Part shown: positions 24,995 through 33,631 of the stretch, one piece after another | Numbering within the stretch: the first letter of the stretch is position 1 | Layout of the letters: the number at the start of each line of letters is the position of its first letter | Assembly (NCBI GenBank): GCA_030441535.1 | Contig: JAUJFZ010000001.1 | Span: 524,001 to 588,000 of the forward strand | Reading direction: 5' to 3' | Length of the DNA: 64,000 nucleotides | Source of the DNA: Betaproteobacteria bacterium LSUCC0117 | GTDB taxonomy: Bacteria; Pseudomonadota; Gammaproteobacteria; Burkholderiales; Burkholderiaceae_C | Translations under genes and position numbers: made by a program | The notes under the pieces: generated by a model | The model's input: the letters and a program-made list of their open reading frames with translations, nothing else | Told to the model about the DNA's origin: nothing | The model's database searches: none

Positions 24995-26191
24995 ATGTCA
25001 TTGTTTTCCGCCGTCGAAATGGCACCTCGCGACCCAATTCTGGGTTTGAATGAGCAATTCGCTGCAGATACCAACCCCAACAAAGTCAATCTGGGCGTTG
25101 GCGTTTATTACGATGACGCGGGCAAGCTCCCGTTGCTCAAGTGCGTGCAGGCCGCTGAAGCGCAAATCATGGGTACCCCAAAGGCCCGCGGTTACCTGCC
25201 CATCGACGGTATCGCCGCCTATGACGGTGCCGTCAAAGGCTTGGTTTTCGGCTCTGACAGCGATGTGGTCACTTCGGATCGTGTTGCCACCATCCAAGCC
25301 ATCGGTGGCACGGGCGGTCTCAAAGTTGGCGCCGACTTCTTGCGCCGCATGGGCACCAGCAAGCAAGTGCTGATCAGTGACCCCAGCTGGGAAAACCACC
25401 GCGCGCTTTTCACAGCCGCGGGCTTTGATGTCGATACCTACCCCTATTACGACGCGGCCAACCGTGGCATCAACTTTGACGGCATGCTCGCGCGCCTGAA
25501 CAGTGCTGAGGCCGGCACCATCGTGGTGTTACACGCCTGCTGCCACAACCCCACCGGCTACGACATCGACCCCATTCAATGGGACCAAGTAGTCGCCAGC
25601 GTCAAGGCACGCAACCTGACCGCGTTTTTAGACATGGCTTACCAAGGCTTTGGCTTTGGTATCCAAGAAGATGGTGCGGTCATTCAAAAGTTTGTGGATG
25701 CCGGTCTGAGCTTCCTCGTGTCGACCTCGTTCTCTAAGAGTTTCAGTTTGTACGGCGAACGCGTCGGTGCCCTGAGCGTGCTGTGTGAGTCAAAAGACGA
25801 GGCAGCCAAGGTTCTGAGCCAGTTAAAAATCGCTATCCGCACCAACTATTCCAACCCACCTATCCACGGCGGCTCGGTCGTGGCGACGGTTTTGGGTACG
25901 CCCGAACTGCGCGCCCAGTGGGAGCAAGAGTTGGCCGAAATGCGCGACCGTATCAAGGTCATGCGCCAAACGCTGGTTGACGGCCTGAAGGCAGCCGGCG
26001 TACAAGCCGACATGTCATTCATCACCAAGCAGATCGGCATGTTCAGCTACTCGGGCCTCACCAAGGACCAAATGGTGCGCTTGCGCAACGAATTTGGCGT
26101 CTATGGCACCGACACCGGCCGCATGTGTGTGGCGGCCATGAACAGCCAGAACATCGACTACATCTGCAAGGCCGTTGCCGCTGTGCTGTAA
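24995..26191 (+). CDS. Aspartate/aromatic amino acid aminotransferase
   Basis: A 398-residue class I PLP aminotransferase of the AspC/TyrB branch. The N-terminal motif is APRDPILGLNEQF, the cofactor aspartate region is ACCHNPTGYD, the PLP lysine sits in TSFSKSFSLYGERVG, and the substrate-binding arginine is near the C-terminus (GRMCVAAMN). AAGG at 24984 precedes ATG 24995. It transfers amino groups between glutamate and oxaloacetate or aromatic keto acids; AspC and TyrB cannot be separated safely by eye. It stands alone and ends in a strong terminator. Confidence 0.92.
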   Translation: MSLFSAVEMAPRDPILGLNEQFAADTNPNKVNLGVGVYYDDAGKLPLLKCVQAAEAQIMGTPKARGYLPIDGIAAYDGAVKGLVFGSDSDVVTSDRVATIQAIGGTGGLKVGADFLRRMGTSKQVLISDPSWENHRALFTAAGFDVDTYPYYDAANRGINFDGMLARLNSAEAGTIVVLHACCHNPTGYDIDPIQWDQVVASVKARNLTAFLDMAYQGFGFGIQEDGAVIQKFVDAGLSFLVSTSFSKSFSLYGERVGALSVLCESKDEAAKVLSQLKIAIRTNYSNPPIHGGSVVATVLGTPELRAQWEQELAEMRDRIKVMRQTLVDGLKAAGVQADMSFITKQIGMFSYSGLTKDQMVRLRNEFGVYGTDTGRMCVAAMNSQNIDYICKAVAAVL

Positions 26192-26218
26192 GCGCTGGGG
26201 CGCATGCCCTGTGGTTAC

Positions 26219-26244
26219 AAAAAGCCCTCTCGCGAGGGCTTTTT
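26219..26244 (+). terminator. Rho-independent terminator of the aminotransferase gene
   Basis: AAAAAGCCCTC and GAGGGCTTTTT form an 11-bp stem with a TCGC loop, so the structure terminates well on the plus strand and would also work on the minus strand. Confidence 0.93.
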
Positions 26245-26336
26245 GCTGGGCTGCTGGGGTGCCGATATAAAAATGACAACTGCCCGACTTTGTCGCCCAA
26301 AAACCCAAATTTAGCTGGGCAAAACAAAAGGCTACT

Positions 26337-26357
26337 GTTATATTGCAGTGCAGCAAT
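26337..26357 (+). promoter_or_regulatory. phaZ promoter element with TGC/GCA palindrome
   Basis: A -10-like TATATT is followed at once by ATTGC-N6-GCAAT (26342 to 26357), whose centre also contains TGCA. PhaR repressors of PHA genes are known to recognise TGC/GCA-rich dyads, and the position over the expected transcript start suits a repressor site. The link to PhaR is inference. Confidence 0.5.
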
Positions 26358-26374
26358 TAAATAGAAAGATCCCC

Positions 26375-27712
26375 ATGCTTTACCAAATTTACGATACGCA
26401 ACGCGCCCTCATGGAGCCATTTGCTGATTTGGCCCAAGCAGCCGCCAAAGCCCTTAGCAACCCCCTGACTCCTATGGGTAATTCCCCCATGGCGCATCGC
26501 TTGGCGGCTGGCTACGAGTTGTTGTACCGTTTGGGTAAAGACTACGAAAAACCTGAATTCAACCTGCGCAACATCATGATCGGCGAGACCGAGGTGGCGG
26601 TGCAGGAGCGCATCATCAAGGCGAAGCCTTTCTGTGAACTCCGCCGATTCAAGCGATTCACAGACAGCGAGTCGGTGCTCGCTGATATGCGCGGGCAACC
26701 CGCCGTTTTGATCGTTGCGCCACTGTCTGGACACTACGCCACACTGCTGCGCGACACGGTGCGCACCATGCTGAAAACCCACAAGGTCTACATCACCGAC
26801 TGGCGTAACGCCCGTTTGGTTCCTGTGGAAGACGGCGAGTTCCACTTAGACGACTACGTCAATTACGTGCAAGAGTTCATTCGTGACCTGCAGGCCGAGC
26901 ATGGCAACTGCCACGTGATGAGCGTGTGCCAACCCACCGTCCCGGTGATGGCGGCGATTTCCCTTATGGCATCGCGTGGTGAGATGACGCCGCTGTCAAT
27001 GGTCATGATGGGCGGACCGATTGACGCGCGTCGCAGCCCGACCGCCGTCAACACGCTGGCCACCACCCACTCCATCGAGTGGTTTGAAAATAATGTGATT
27101 TACCGAGTGCCCACGACCTTCCCTGGCGTCGGTCGTCGCGTCTACCCTGGCTTTTTGCAGCACACAGGCTTTGTGGCCATGAACCCCGACCGCCACGCGC
27201 AAAGCCACTATGACTATTTCGAGCACCTCATGAAAGGCGACGAAGCCAGCGCAGATGCACACCGCCGCTTCTATGACGAGTACAACGCGGTACTCGACAT
27301 GGATGCCGACTATTACCTCGAAACCATCGAAACGGTCTTCCAAAAGTTCAGCTTGGTTGAGGGCACCTGGGATGTGCGAAGTGAGAATGGTGAAGTGGAG
27401 CGCGTGTGTCCCGCTGACATTAAAGACTGCGCCTTGCTGACCATCGAAGGCGAATTGGACGACATCTCCGGCTCAGGTCAAACCGAAGCCGCTCAGGATC
27501 TGTGCGCCGGTATACCCGCGAGTGCGAAGCGCCATATAGAAATCCAGGGTGCGGGGCACTACGGTATCTTCTCTGGTAGCCGTTGGCGCAATGTGGTCTA
27601 CCCGCAGGTACAAGCCTTCATCAGCGCTGCCGAAAAAAACAAAGGCGTCACCAAGCCTGCAGCAAAAAAATCAGTGACAACTACCGCAAAAGCGAAGCGC
27701 CGCGCGCGCTAA
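26375..27712 (+). CDS. phaZ: Intracellular PHB depolymerase
   Basis: I start at ATG 26375 (MLYQIYDTQRALMEP, the family's usual N-terminus); an upstream in-frame start at 26348 adds nine unrelated residues. The 445-residue protein is an alpha/beta hydrolase of the PhaZa1 type, with cysteine nucleophile C185 in SVCQPTVP replacing the lipase-box serine, and a late histidine in GAGHYGIFSG. It breaks down stored polyhydroxybutyrate on the granule surface. The last 20 or so residues are basic and rich in A, K and T (PAAKKS, TAKAKRRAR), an unusual tail that might bind DNA or granule proteins. Confidence 0.92.
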   Translation: MLYQIYDTQRALMEPFADLAQAAAKALSNPLTPMGNSPMAHRLAAGYELLYRLGKDYEKPEFNLRNIMIGETEVAVQERIIKAKPFCELRRFKRFTDSESVLADMRGQPAVLIVAPLSGHYATLLRDTVRTMLKTHKVYITDWRNARLVPVEDGEFHLDDYVNYVQEFIRDLQAEHGNCHVMSVCQPTVPVMAAISLMASRGEMTPLSMVMMGGPIDARRSPTAVNTLATTHSIEWFENNVIYRVPTTFPGVGRRVYPGFLQHTGFVAMNPDRHAQSHYDYFEHLMKGDEASADAHRRFYDEYNAVLDMDADYYLETIETVFQKFSLVEGTWDVRSENGEVERVCPADIKDCALLTIEGELDDISGSGQTEAAQDLCAGIPASAKRHIEIQGAGHYGIFSGSRWRNVVYPQVQAFISAAEKNKGVTKPAAKKSVTTTAKAKRRAR

Positions 27713-27722
27713 AAGATCCCGC

Positions 27723-28406
27723 GTGACAACGCCCGCCCCCGTCTCTGCCAAGGTACAGGCCATCCACGGCGCACTGCCGCAAACGCAGTGCACGCGGTGC
27801 GGCTACCCCGACTGCTTGGCATACGCAACCGCGATAGACGCGGGCGAAGCCGCTATCAACCAATGTCCACCCGGTGGTGAAGCGGGTGTGGCGCGGCTGG
27901 CAACGATTACGGGGCACCCCCTTCAGCCACTGAACCCTGAGAATGGCTACGAGGGCCCGCTCACGGTGGCCATCATTGATGAAGACTGGTGTATCGGTTG
28001 CACGCTGTGCATCAAAGTTTGCCCGGTGGATGCCATCATCGGAACCAACAAGGCCATGCACACCGTCATCGAATCCGTTTGCACCGGTTGTGAGCTCTGT
28101 ATCCCCGCGTGCCCAGTGGATTGCATCAGCCTGGACAGCGTCTCTGGCGAGCGGACGGGCTGGGATGCATGGTCGCAACAACAGGCCGATGACGCTTTGC
28201 AACGTTACACGGCGCGTGCCCAACGTCTGGCGCACGAGGCGGCGGAGAACGACGCGCGACTTGCGGCAAAAGCACAAGCCAAGTTAGCGGACCTGCCCAG
28301 CGCCAGCCAAATCACCGATCCCGTTGTGTCGGATGACAAGCGCGCCCGCATCGAGGCGGCCATTGCGCGTGCGCAAGCCGCGAAGGCTGCTGGCCCAAAG
28401 ACCTAG
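27723..28406 (+). CDS. RnfB-like ferredoxin without membrane anchor
   Basis: A 227-residue iron-sulfur protein. The N-terminal CTRCGYPDC plus INQCPPGG is the Fe-S domain typical of RnfB, and two [4Fe-4S] ferredoxin motifs follow (CIGCTLCIKVCPVDAI and CTGCELCIPACPVDCI). The hydrophobic anchor of true RnfB is missing, and no other rnf gene is near. The C-terminal 80 residues are an Ala/Lys/Arg-rich helix. It starts at GTG 27723, 10 bases after phaZ. It probably carries electrons for a soluble partner; the partner is unknown. Annotated rnfB/rsxB in many Burkholderiales by similarity. Confidence 0.85.
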   Translation: MTTPAPVSAKVQAIHGALPQTQCTRCGYPDCLAYATAIDAGEAAINQCPPGGEAGVARLATITGHPLQPLNPENGYEGPLTVAIIDEDWCIGCTLCIKVCPVDAIIGTNKAMHTVIESVCTGCELCIPACPVDCISLDSVSGERTGWDAWSQQQADDALQRYTARAQRLAHEAAENDARLAAKAQAKLADLPSASQITDPVVSDDKRARIEAAIARAQAAKAAGPKT

Positions 28407-28423
28407 ACAGGTCCTTGAACCGC

Positions 28424-29338
28424 TCAGTCGGTTGATGCGTCGGTTTGTGACGCCATCTCGGCGTCTGCACCCTCGCCCGTAACCAAGTCGCGCGCCAATT
28501 TGCGCAGCAAATGGCGCTCACCGGTGGTAAGGGGTCGGTTGAGTGCATCACGTCCGGTACCCAGTAATGTGCGGTCAACATCTTGCGGCAAGCCGCGCGA
28601 GTGTGGCACAGTCTCGCGTAAATCATCACGCTCGTGGCTGTCGCACTTGTCCCACCAGGTTTGTGCCACCTCATGCATGACCTTTGTCGCGTCAACCGAC
28701 GGCGCTACGGTGTCAGCCAGCGACTTGACACCACCACTGCTGACTGCTTGCGCCAGCTCGGCGCGTGGCACGATGATGCGGCGATCTCCGCAGCGCAAGA
28801 GACGCGCCAGATCAGGCTCGTTTTGCGAGAACTTAGCAAAGTTTTGAATGCTCTCGTCGCACAGCGTGTGTACGCGCACCCCATTGAGACGCGCCTCATC
28901 GATCGCACAAATCAGTCGCTCGTCATCTGATGCCACGACCAGGTGGGCACAACCGCTGCGTTGCGCGAGAGCCGTTAGGTCACGCACCATCGCGGCCAAG
29001 GCGGGACCGCCTTCGTTGTTGATATCGTTTGCCACCAGCCGCACACATTGATCGTCGACCAGCAAGCCATCGTCAACTTCGGCATACCAGTAAGTGCGCA
29101 CCAACTGCGCGTGCACGCCTGCATTGGATAACGACTGCGCCAACACGGATGCGAAGGCCGAGCGATTGAGGAAACCCTTGGTATGACCGCTGAGCCACGC
29201 AATATAGCGGGCATCCACCAACGCCATACACGTCGGTAAGCTGTGGCGCATGGGGGCCGCTTGGTGATTATTGTGTGGACGGAATGAGCGATTGGAAGAC
29301 GCGGGTGAGAAACCTGAGCTCTGACTAATTTGATCCAT
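28424..29338 (-). CDS. NYN/PIN-like domain protein
   Basis: A 304-residue protein. The middle part resembles NYN domains: an early aspartate in MALVDARYIAW, a later NEGGPALAAMVRDL, and HLVVASDDERLICAIDEAR with acidic residues at the strand ends, as expected for a metal-dependent RNase fold. The first 30 residues look disordered, so translation might begin at the internal ATG of MRHSLPTC. The C-terminal 100 residues are not recognised. A role in RNA processing is possible but unproven. It converges on the rnfB-like gene. Confidence 0.6.
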   Translation of the reverse strand: MDQISQSSGFSPASSNRSFRPHNNHQAAPMRHSLPTCMALVDARYIAWLSGHTKGFLNRSAFASVLAQSLSNAGVHAQLVRTYWYAEVDDGLLVDDQCVRLVANDINNEGGPALAAMVRDLTALAQRSGCAHLVVASDDERLICAIDEARLNGVRVHTLCDESIQNFAKFSQNEPDLARLLRCGDRRIIVPRAELAQAVSSGGVKSLADTVAPSVDATKVMHEVAQTWWDKCDSHERDDLRETVPHSRGLPQDVDRTLLGTGRDALNRPLTTGERHLLRKLARDLVTGEGADAEMASQTDASTD

Positions 29339-29497
29339 AAAACAAAACTAATAAATGAAAGAGAAAAAGAGACCTATTTCCAGCGGGTAACCCCGTAAAG
29401 GTGGGTGCCAGCGCCGGTGCGAAGATCATGATGACCTTCTCATTGCACGAAAGTGTAACTAAAAATTACTTTTAATTGGGATAAGTAAAAAAGCCAA

Positions 29498-29968
29498 TCA
29501 AACCAAACTATTCAGCGCCGTAATCACATCAGGCGGCGCTTGCACCAATTCAATCAACACACCTTCGCCCGCAATGGGAAAAGCCTCGTTGGACTTGGGG
29601 TGCAAAAAGCAAATATCGTGTCCTGCAGCGCCCTTGCGGATACCCCCTGGCGCGAAACGGACACCCTGTCCGGTCAACCAGTCGACTGCAGCCGGCAGAT
29701 CGTCAATCCACAGGCCCACGTGGTTTAAAGGCGTGGTGTGAACCGCCGGCTTCTTCTCAAGATCGATGGGTTGCATCAAATCCACTTCAACTGTGAAAGG
29801 GCCCGCTCCCATAGCGCAGATATCCTCGTCCACGTTTTCACGTTCGCTCTTGAAGGTACCTGTCACTGCGAGACCCAATTTATCAACCCACAACTCGCGG
29901 AGGCGGGACTTATCGGGGCCACCAATGGCGATTTGCTGAATCCCCAATACCTTGAATGGTCGTTCCAT
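29498..29968 (-). CDS. VOC-fold protein, possible methylmalonyl-CoA epimerase
   Basis: I take ATG 29968 as start: AAGGAG sits five bases upstream, too close to serve the preceding in-frame GTG at 29974. The 156-residue protein has two beta-alpha-beta-beta-beta modules of the vicinal oxygen chelate fold, with NHVGLWIDDL and VLIELVQ supplying the third and fourth usual metal ligands (H, E). The first ligand, normally histidine in HIAIAV, is glutamine here (GIQQIAIGG). As last gene of the propionyl-CoA operon it is the obvious epimerase candidate, but the altered ligand leaves room for another reaction such as lactoylglutathione-type chemistry. Confidence 0.7.
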   Translation of the reverse strand: MERPFKVLGIQQIAIGGPDKSRLRELWVDKLGLAVTGTFKSERENVDEDICAMGAGPFTVEVDLMQPIDLEKKPAVHTTPLNHVGLWIDDLPAAVDWLTGQGVRFAPGGIRKGAAGHDICFLHPKSNEAFPIAGEGVLIELVQAPPDVITALNSLV

Positions 29969-29977
29969 GGCCACTCC

Positions 29978-32026
29978 TTATTCGAACTCAACAATCGGCT
30001 GGTCAACCACCAGACTTTCGCCTTTTGAGGCGACGACTTTGCTGACCACGCCATCGGCTGTGGCAAACAACACGTTCTCCATTTTCATGGCCTCAATGAC
30101 GGCGACCCGCTCTCCGGCTTGTACCTTTTGACCAGGCTGCACCGCCACCTCAACCAGTAAACCTGGCATGGGTGAGAGCACGTATTTGCTCATGTCCGGC
30201 GGCGCTTTGAAGGGCATGAGCGCGTGCAAATCAGCCATACGTGGTGAAACTACCATGACCTCAATCTTGGTGCCGTTGTGCTGCACCACCAACGCCAGCG
30301 GGTTGCGCGCGCTACCTCGGTCGACCTGGGCGGTAAACGGCTTGCCGTTGCATTGACCCGTGATGGTGCCATCGCTGATACGCGACGCCGAACGGATGTC
30401 GTAGGCCTTACCGGCAATCGTGACGCGCGCGATACCAACCTCGCCGCCAACCTCATCGACATGCACCGCAATCCGCTGGTGCGTGCCGCGGGTATCCATG
30501 ATGATGGCCGCGTAATCTTGCCCCAACTTCACACCGTAGCCTGGTAGCTGACCTGTGATTTGAGCCGTCCGTTCGCGGGATTTACGGCGCACAAAAGCCG
30601 CTACCGCGACTAAGAAATTGGGGTCATCGTGCGGCACATCTTCAGCAACAAATCCATGGGCATAGTGCTCTGCAATAAAGCCCGTGTTGAAATCGCCACT
30701 GACAAACTTGGGATGTGCCAATAGAGCCGATTGAAACGGGATGTTGCTGCTCACACCGCGAATCACAAACGCGTTCAGCGCGCTGCGCATCTTTTCGATT
30801 GCATCATTGCGGTCAGTACCGTGCACGATGAGCTTGGCGATCATCGAGTCGTAGTACATCGGAATCTCGCCGCCCTCATACACGCCCGTATCAACCCGCA
30901 CGCCGAGGGCTGTCTCTGGCTGAGCTTGGAACATGGTCTCCGCCGGAGGGCGGAACTTCACCAAGCGGCCTGTACTGGGCAGGAAGTTACGGAACGGGTC
31001 CTCTGCATTGATCCGGCATTCGATTGACCAACCATTGCGCTTCACGTCCGCTTGCTTGATAGGCAAGGCCTCACCTGCCGCCACGCGAATCATCAACTCC
31101 ACCAAGTCCAGCCCCGTGATCGACTCTGTTACCGGGTGCTCAACCTGCAAGCGTGTATTCATCTCGAGAAAGTAAAAGCTCTGATCCTTACCGACCACAA
31201 ACTCAACCGTGCCCGCGCTTTGATAGTTCACAGCCTTGGCCAATGCCACTGCCTGCTCACCCATGGCGACGCGTGTCTCATCGCTGATGAAAGGTGACGG
31301 AGCCTCCTCAATCACCTTTTGATGGCGGCGCTGGATGGAGCACTCGCGCTCATTCAGGTACGCCACATTGCCCTGGCTGTCGCCCACCACTTGGATTTCG
31401 ATGTGCCGTGGTTCTTCAACGAACTTTTCAATAAACACGCGGTCATCGCCAAAGCTATTACGCGCCTCATTACGACAACTGGTGAACCCCTCAAACGCCT
31501 CTGAATCGCTGTAGGCGACGCGCAAGCCTTTACCGCCACCGCCCGCGCTGGCTTTGATCATGACGGGATAGCCGATATCCCTCGCGATTTTCACAGCGGT
31601 ATCCGCGTCTTCGATAGCATCATTCCAACCGGGAATGGTGTTCACACCAGCGGCATCCGCCAGTTTCTTTGAGGCGATCTTGTCACCCATCGCAGCAATC
31701 GCCTCGTGTTTAGGCCCGATGAAGGCGATGCCTTGTGCCTCAACCTCGCGCGCAAAGGCCTCGTTCTCGCTCAAAAAGCCATAACCCGGATGAACCGCTT
31801 CGGCGCCAGTTTGCTTGCAAGCGGCGATGATCACGTCGGCCAACAAATAGCTCTCGCGACTCGGCGCCGCACCGATACGAACCGCCTCATCAGCCAATCG
31901 CACATGGCGGGCTTCTTTATCCGCGTCCGAATAAACCGCAACGGTCGCGATTCCCATTTTTTTTGCGGTCGCAATGACGCGGCATGCGATTTCACCGCGG
32001 TTTGCAATCAAGATTTTCTTAAACAT
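29978..32026 (-). CDS. pccA: Propionyl-CoA carboxylase alpha subunit (biotin carboxylase/carrier)
   Basis: A 682-residue biotin enzyme. The biotin carboxylase domain covers about 1 to 450 (KILIANRGEIACRV, ASAGGGGKGLRVAY as ATP loop, EMNTRLQVEHPVTE), then a linker, and the carrier domain with EAMKMENVL near 648, where the lysine is biotinylated. It carboxylates biotin with bicarbonate and ATP and feeds PccB. Grouping with mcm, meaB and pccB points to propionyl-CoA rather than acetyl-CoA. Confidence 0.94.
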   Translation of the reverse strand: MFKKILIANRGEIACRVIATAKKMGIATVAVYSDADKEARHVRLADEAVRIGAAPSRESYLLADVIIAACKQTGAEAVHPGYGFLSENEAFAREVEAQGIAFIGPKHEAIAAMGDKIASKKLADAAGVNTIPGWNDAIEDADTAVKIARDIGYPVMIKASAGGGGKGLRVAYSDSEAFEGFTSCRNEARNSFGDDRVFIEKFVEEPRHIEIQVVGDSQGNVAYLNERECSIQRRHQKVIEEAPSPFISDETRVAMGEQAVALAKAVNYQSAGTVEFVVGKDQSFYFLEMNTRLQVEHPVTESITGLDLVELMIRVAAGEALPIKQADVKRNGWSIECRINAEDPFRNFLPSTGRLVKFRPPAETMFQAQPETALGVRVDTGVYEGGEIPMYYDSMIAKLIVHGTDRNDAIEKMRSALNAFVIRGVSSNIPFQSALLAHPKFVSGDFNTGFIAEHYAHGFVAEDVPHDDPNFLVAVAAFVRRKSRERTAQITGQLPGYGVKLGQDYAAIIMDTRGTHQRIAVHVDEVGGEVGIARVTIAGKAYDIRSASRISDGTITGQCNGKPFTAQVDRGSARNPLALVVQHNGTKIEVMVVSPRMADLHALMPFKAPPDMSKYVLSPMPGLLVEVAVQPGQKVQAGERVAVIEAMKMENVLFATADGVVSKVVASKGESLVVDQPIVEFE

Positions 32027-32074
32027 TCAATCACTCCAAGGAGATTCAGTTGGTCCAGTGCACGCGATACGCTG

Positions 32075-33607
32075 TTACAGTGGGATATTCCCGTGTTTGC
32101 GCCACGGGTTGGTCACTTGCTTATCTTTCAGCATGACCAGGCTTCGGCAAATGCGCTTGCGGGTGTTGTGCGGCAAGATCACATCGTCGATATAGCCTCG
32201 CTTGGCAGCGACAAAGGGGTTGGCAAAGCGTTCGCGGTATTCGGCCTCTTTGGCGGCTAGTTTTTCAGGGTTGTTCTTGTCCTCGCGGAAGATAATTTCC
32301 ACCGCCCCTTTGGCACCCATGACCGCGATTTCGGCATCAGGCCACGCGAAGTTGACATCGCCTCTAAGGTGCTTGGAGGCCATCACGTCATAGGCGCCGC
32401 CGTAGGCTTTGCGCGTGATCACCGTAATTTTTGGCACCGTACACTCGGCGTACGCGTACAGCAATTTAGCACCGTGCTTGATGATGCCGCCGTACTCTTG
32501 GCTGGTACCCGGCATGAAACCCGGTACGTCCACAAAGGTGATCACGGGAATATTGAAGGCATCGCAAAAGCGCACAAAGCGCGCAGCCTTGATTGAACTC
32601 TTGATATCCAAACAGCCCGCCAAAACCAACGGCTGATTGGCAACGATACCCACGGTTTGGCCATCCATACGCGCAAAACCAATAATGATGTTCTTTGCGT
32701 ATTCGGGCTGAATTTCGAAGAAGTCGCCATCGTCCACCACCTTACCAATCAGCTCATGCATGTCATAGGCTTTATTGGGGTTGTCGGGTACCAGCGTATC
32801 CAAACTGTTTTCCACCCGATCTGCGGGGTCACCCGTTGGACGGACCGGCGCTTTTTCGCGGTTAGACAGGGGCAGGTAGTTGTAGAGGCGACGCAGCATC
32901 AGCAAGGCCTCAACGTCGTTTTCAAACGCTAAATCTGCGACGCCACTTTTAGTCGTATGGGTGATGGCACCACCCAAGTCTTCGGCCGTGACTTCCTCAT
33001 GGGTCACCGTTTTCACCACCTCTGGCCCGGTGACAAACATGTACGAGCTGTCTTTCACCATGAAGATGAAGTCAGTCATTGCGGGGCTGTACACCGCACC
33101 GCCTGCTGAAGGCCCCATGATCAGGCTGATTTGTGGGATCACACCGCTGGCCAACACGTTGCGTTGAAACACCTCCGCGTAACCGCCCAACGAGGCCACG
33201 CCCTCTTGAATGCGGGCACCACCCGAGTCGTTGAGGCCAATCACAGGCGCGCCCACCTTCATGGCCTGATCCATGATCTTGCAAATCTTTTCGGCGTGCG
33301 CCTCTGATAAAGCGCCACCGAAAACGGTGAAGTCCTGGCTGTAGACGAACACCAAACGGCCGTTGATCATGCCGTAACCGGTGACCACACCGTCGCCTGG
33401 AATTTTGTTGTCTTGTATGCCGAAGTCTGTGCAACGGTGCTCGACGAACATGTCCCACTCTTCAAAAGTGCCCTCATCCAACAGCACCTCAATGCGCTCT
33501 CGGGCAGTTAATTTGCCCTTTGCGTGTTGCGCGGCGATGCGCTTCTCACCGCCACCGCGGCGCGCGAGCTCACGCTTGAGTTCCAATTGTTCAACGATGC
33601 TTTGCAT
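32075..33607 (-). CDS. pccB: Propionyl-CoA carboxylase beta subunit (carboxyltransferase)
   Basis: A 510-residue crotonase-fold carboxyltransferase with the two oxyanion-hole regions INDSGGARIQEGVASLGGY-like (DSGGARIQEG) and GAYDVMASKHLRGD, and the C-terminal RKRICRSL. It moves CO2 from biotin on PccA to propionyl-CoA, giving methylmalonyl-CoA. The biotin subunit gene follows after 48 bases. Confidence 0.95.
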   Translation of the reverse strand: MQSIVEQLELKRELARRGGGEKRIAAQHAKGKLTARERIEVLLDEGTFEEWDMFVEHRCTDFGIQDNKIPGDGVVTGYGMINGRLVFVYSQDFTVFGGALSEAHAEKICKIMDQAMKVGAPVIGLNDSGGARIQEGVASLGGYAEVFQRNVLASGVIPQISLIMGPSAGGAVYSPAMTDFIFMVKDSSYMFVTGPEVVKTVTHEEVTAEDLGGAITHTTKSGVADLAFENDVEALLMLRRLYNYLPLSNREKAPVRPTGDPADRVENSLDTLVPDNPNKAYDMHELIGKVVDDGDFFEIQPEYAKNIIIGFARMDGQTVGIVANQPLVLAGCLDIKSSIKAARFVRFCDAFNIPVITFVDVPGFMPGTSQEYGGIIKHGAKLLYAYAECTVPKITVITRKAYGGAYDVMASKHLRGDVNFAWPDAEIAVMGAKGAVEIIFREDKNNPEKLAAKEAEYRERFANPFVAAKRGYIDDVILPHNTRKRICRSLVMLKDKQVTNPWRKHGNIPL

Positions 33608-33631
33608 AGCGAGTTCCTTATGAGAGAAAAA

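Noticed and set aside
29339..29497. Possible 32-codon ORF or small RNA between the VOC and NYN genes
   Set aside because: A minus-strand ATG preceded by AGAAGG opens a short frame, but the peptide has no clear character and no terminator follows.
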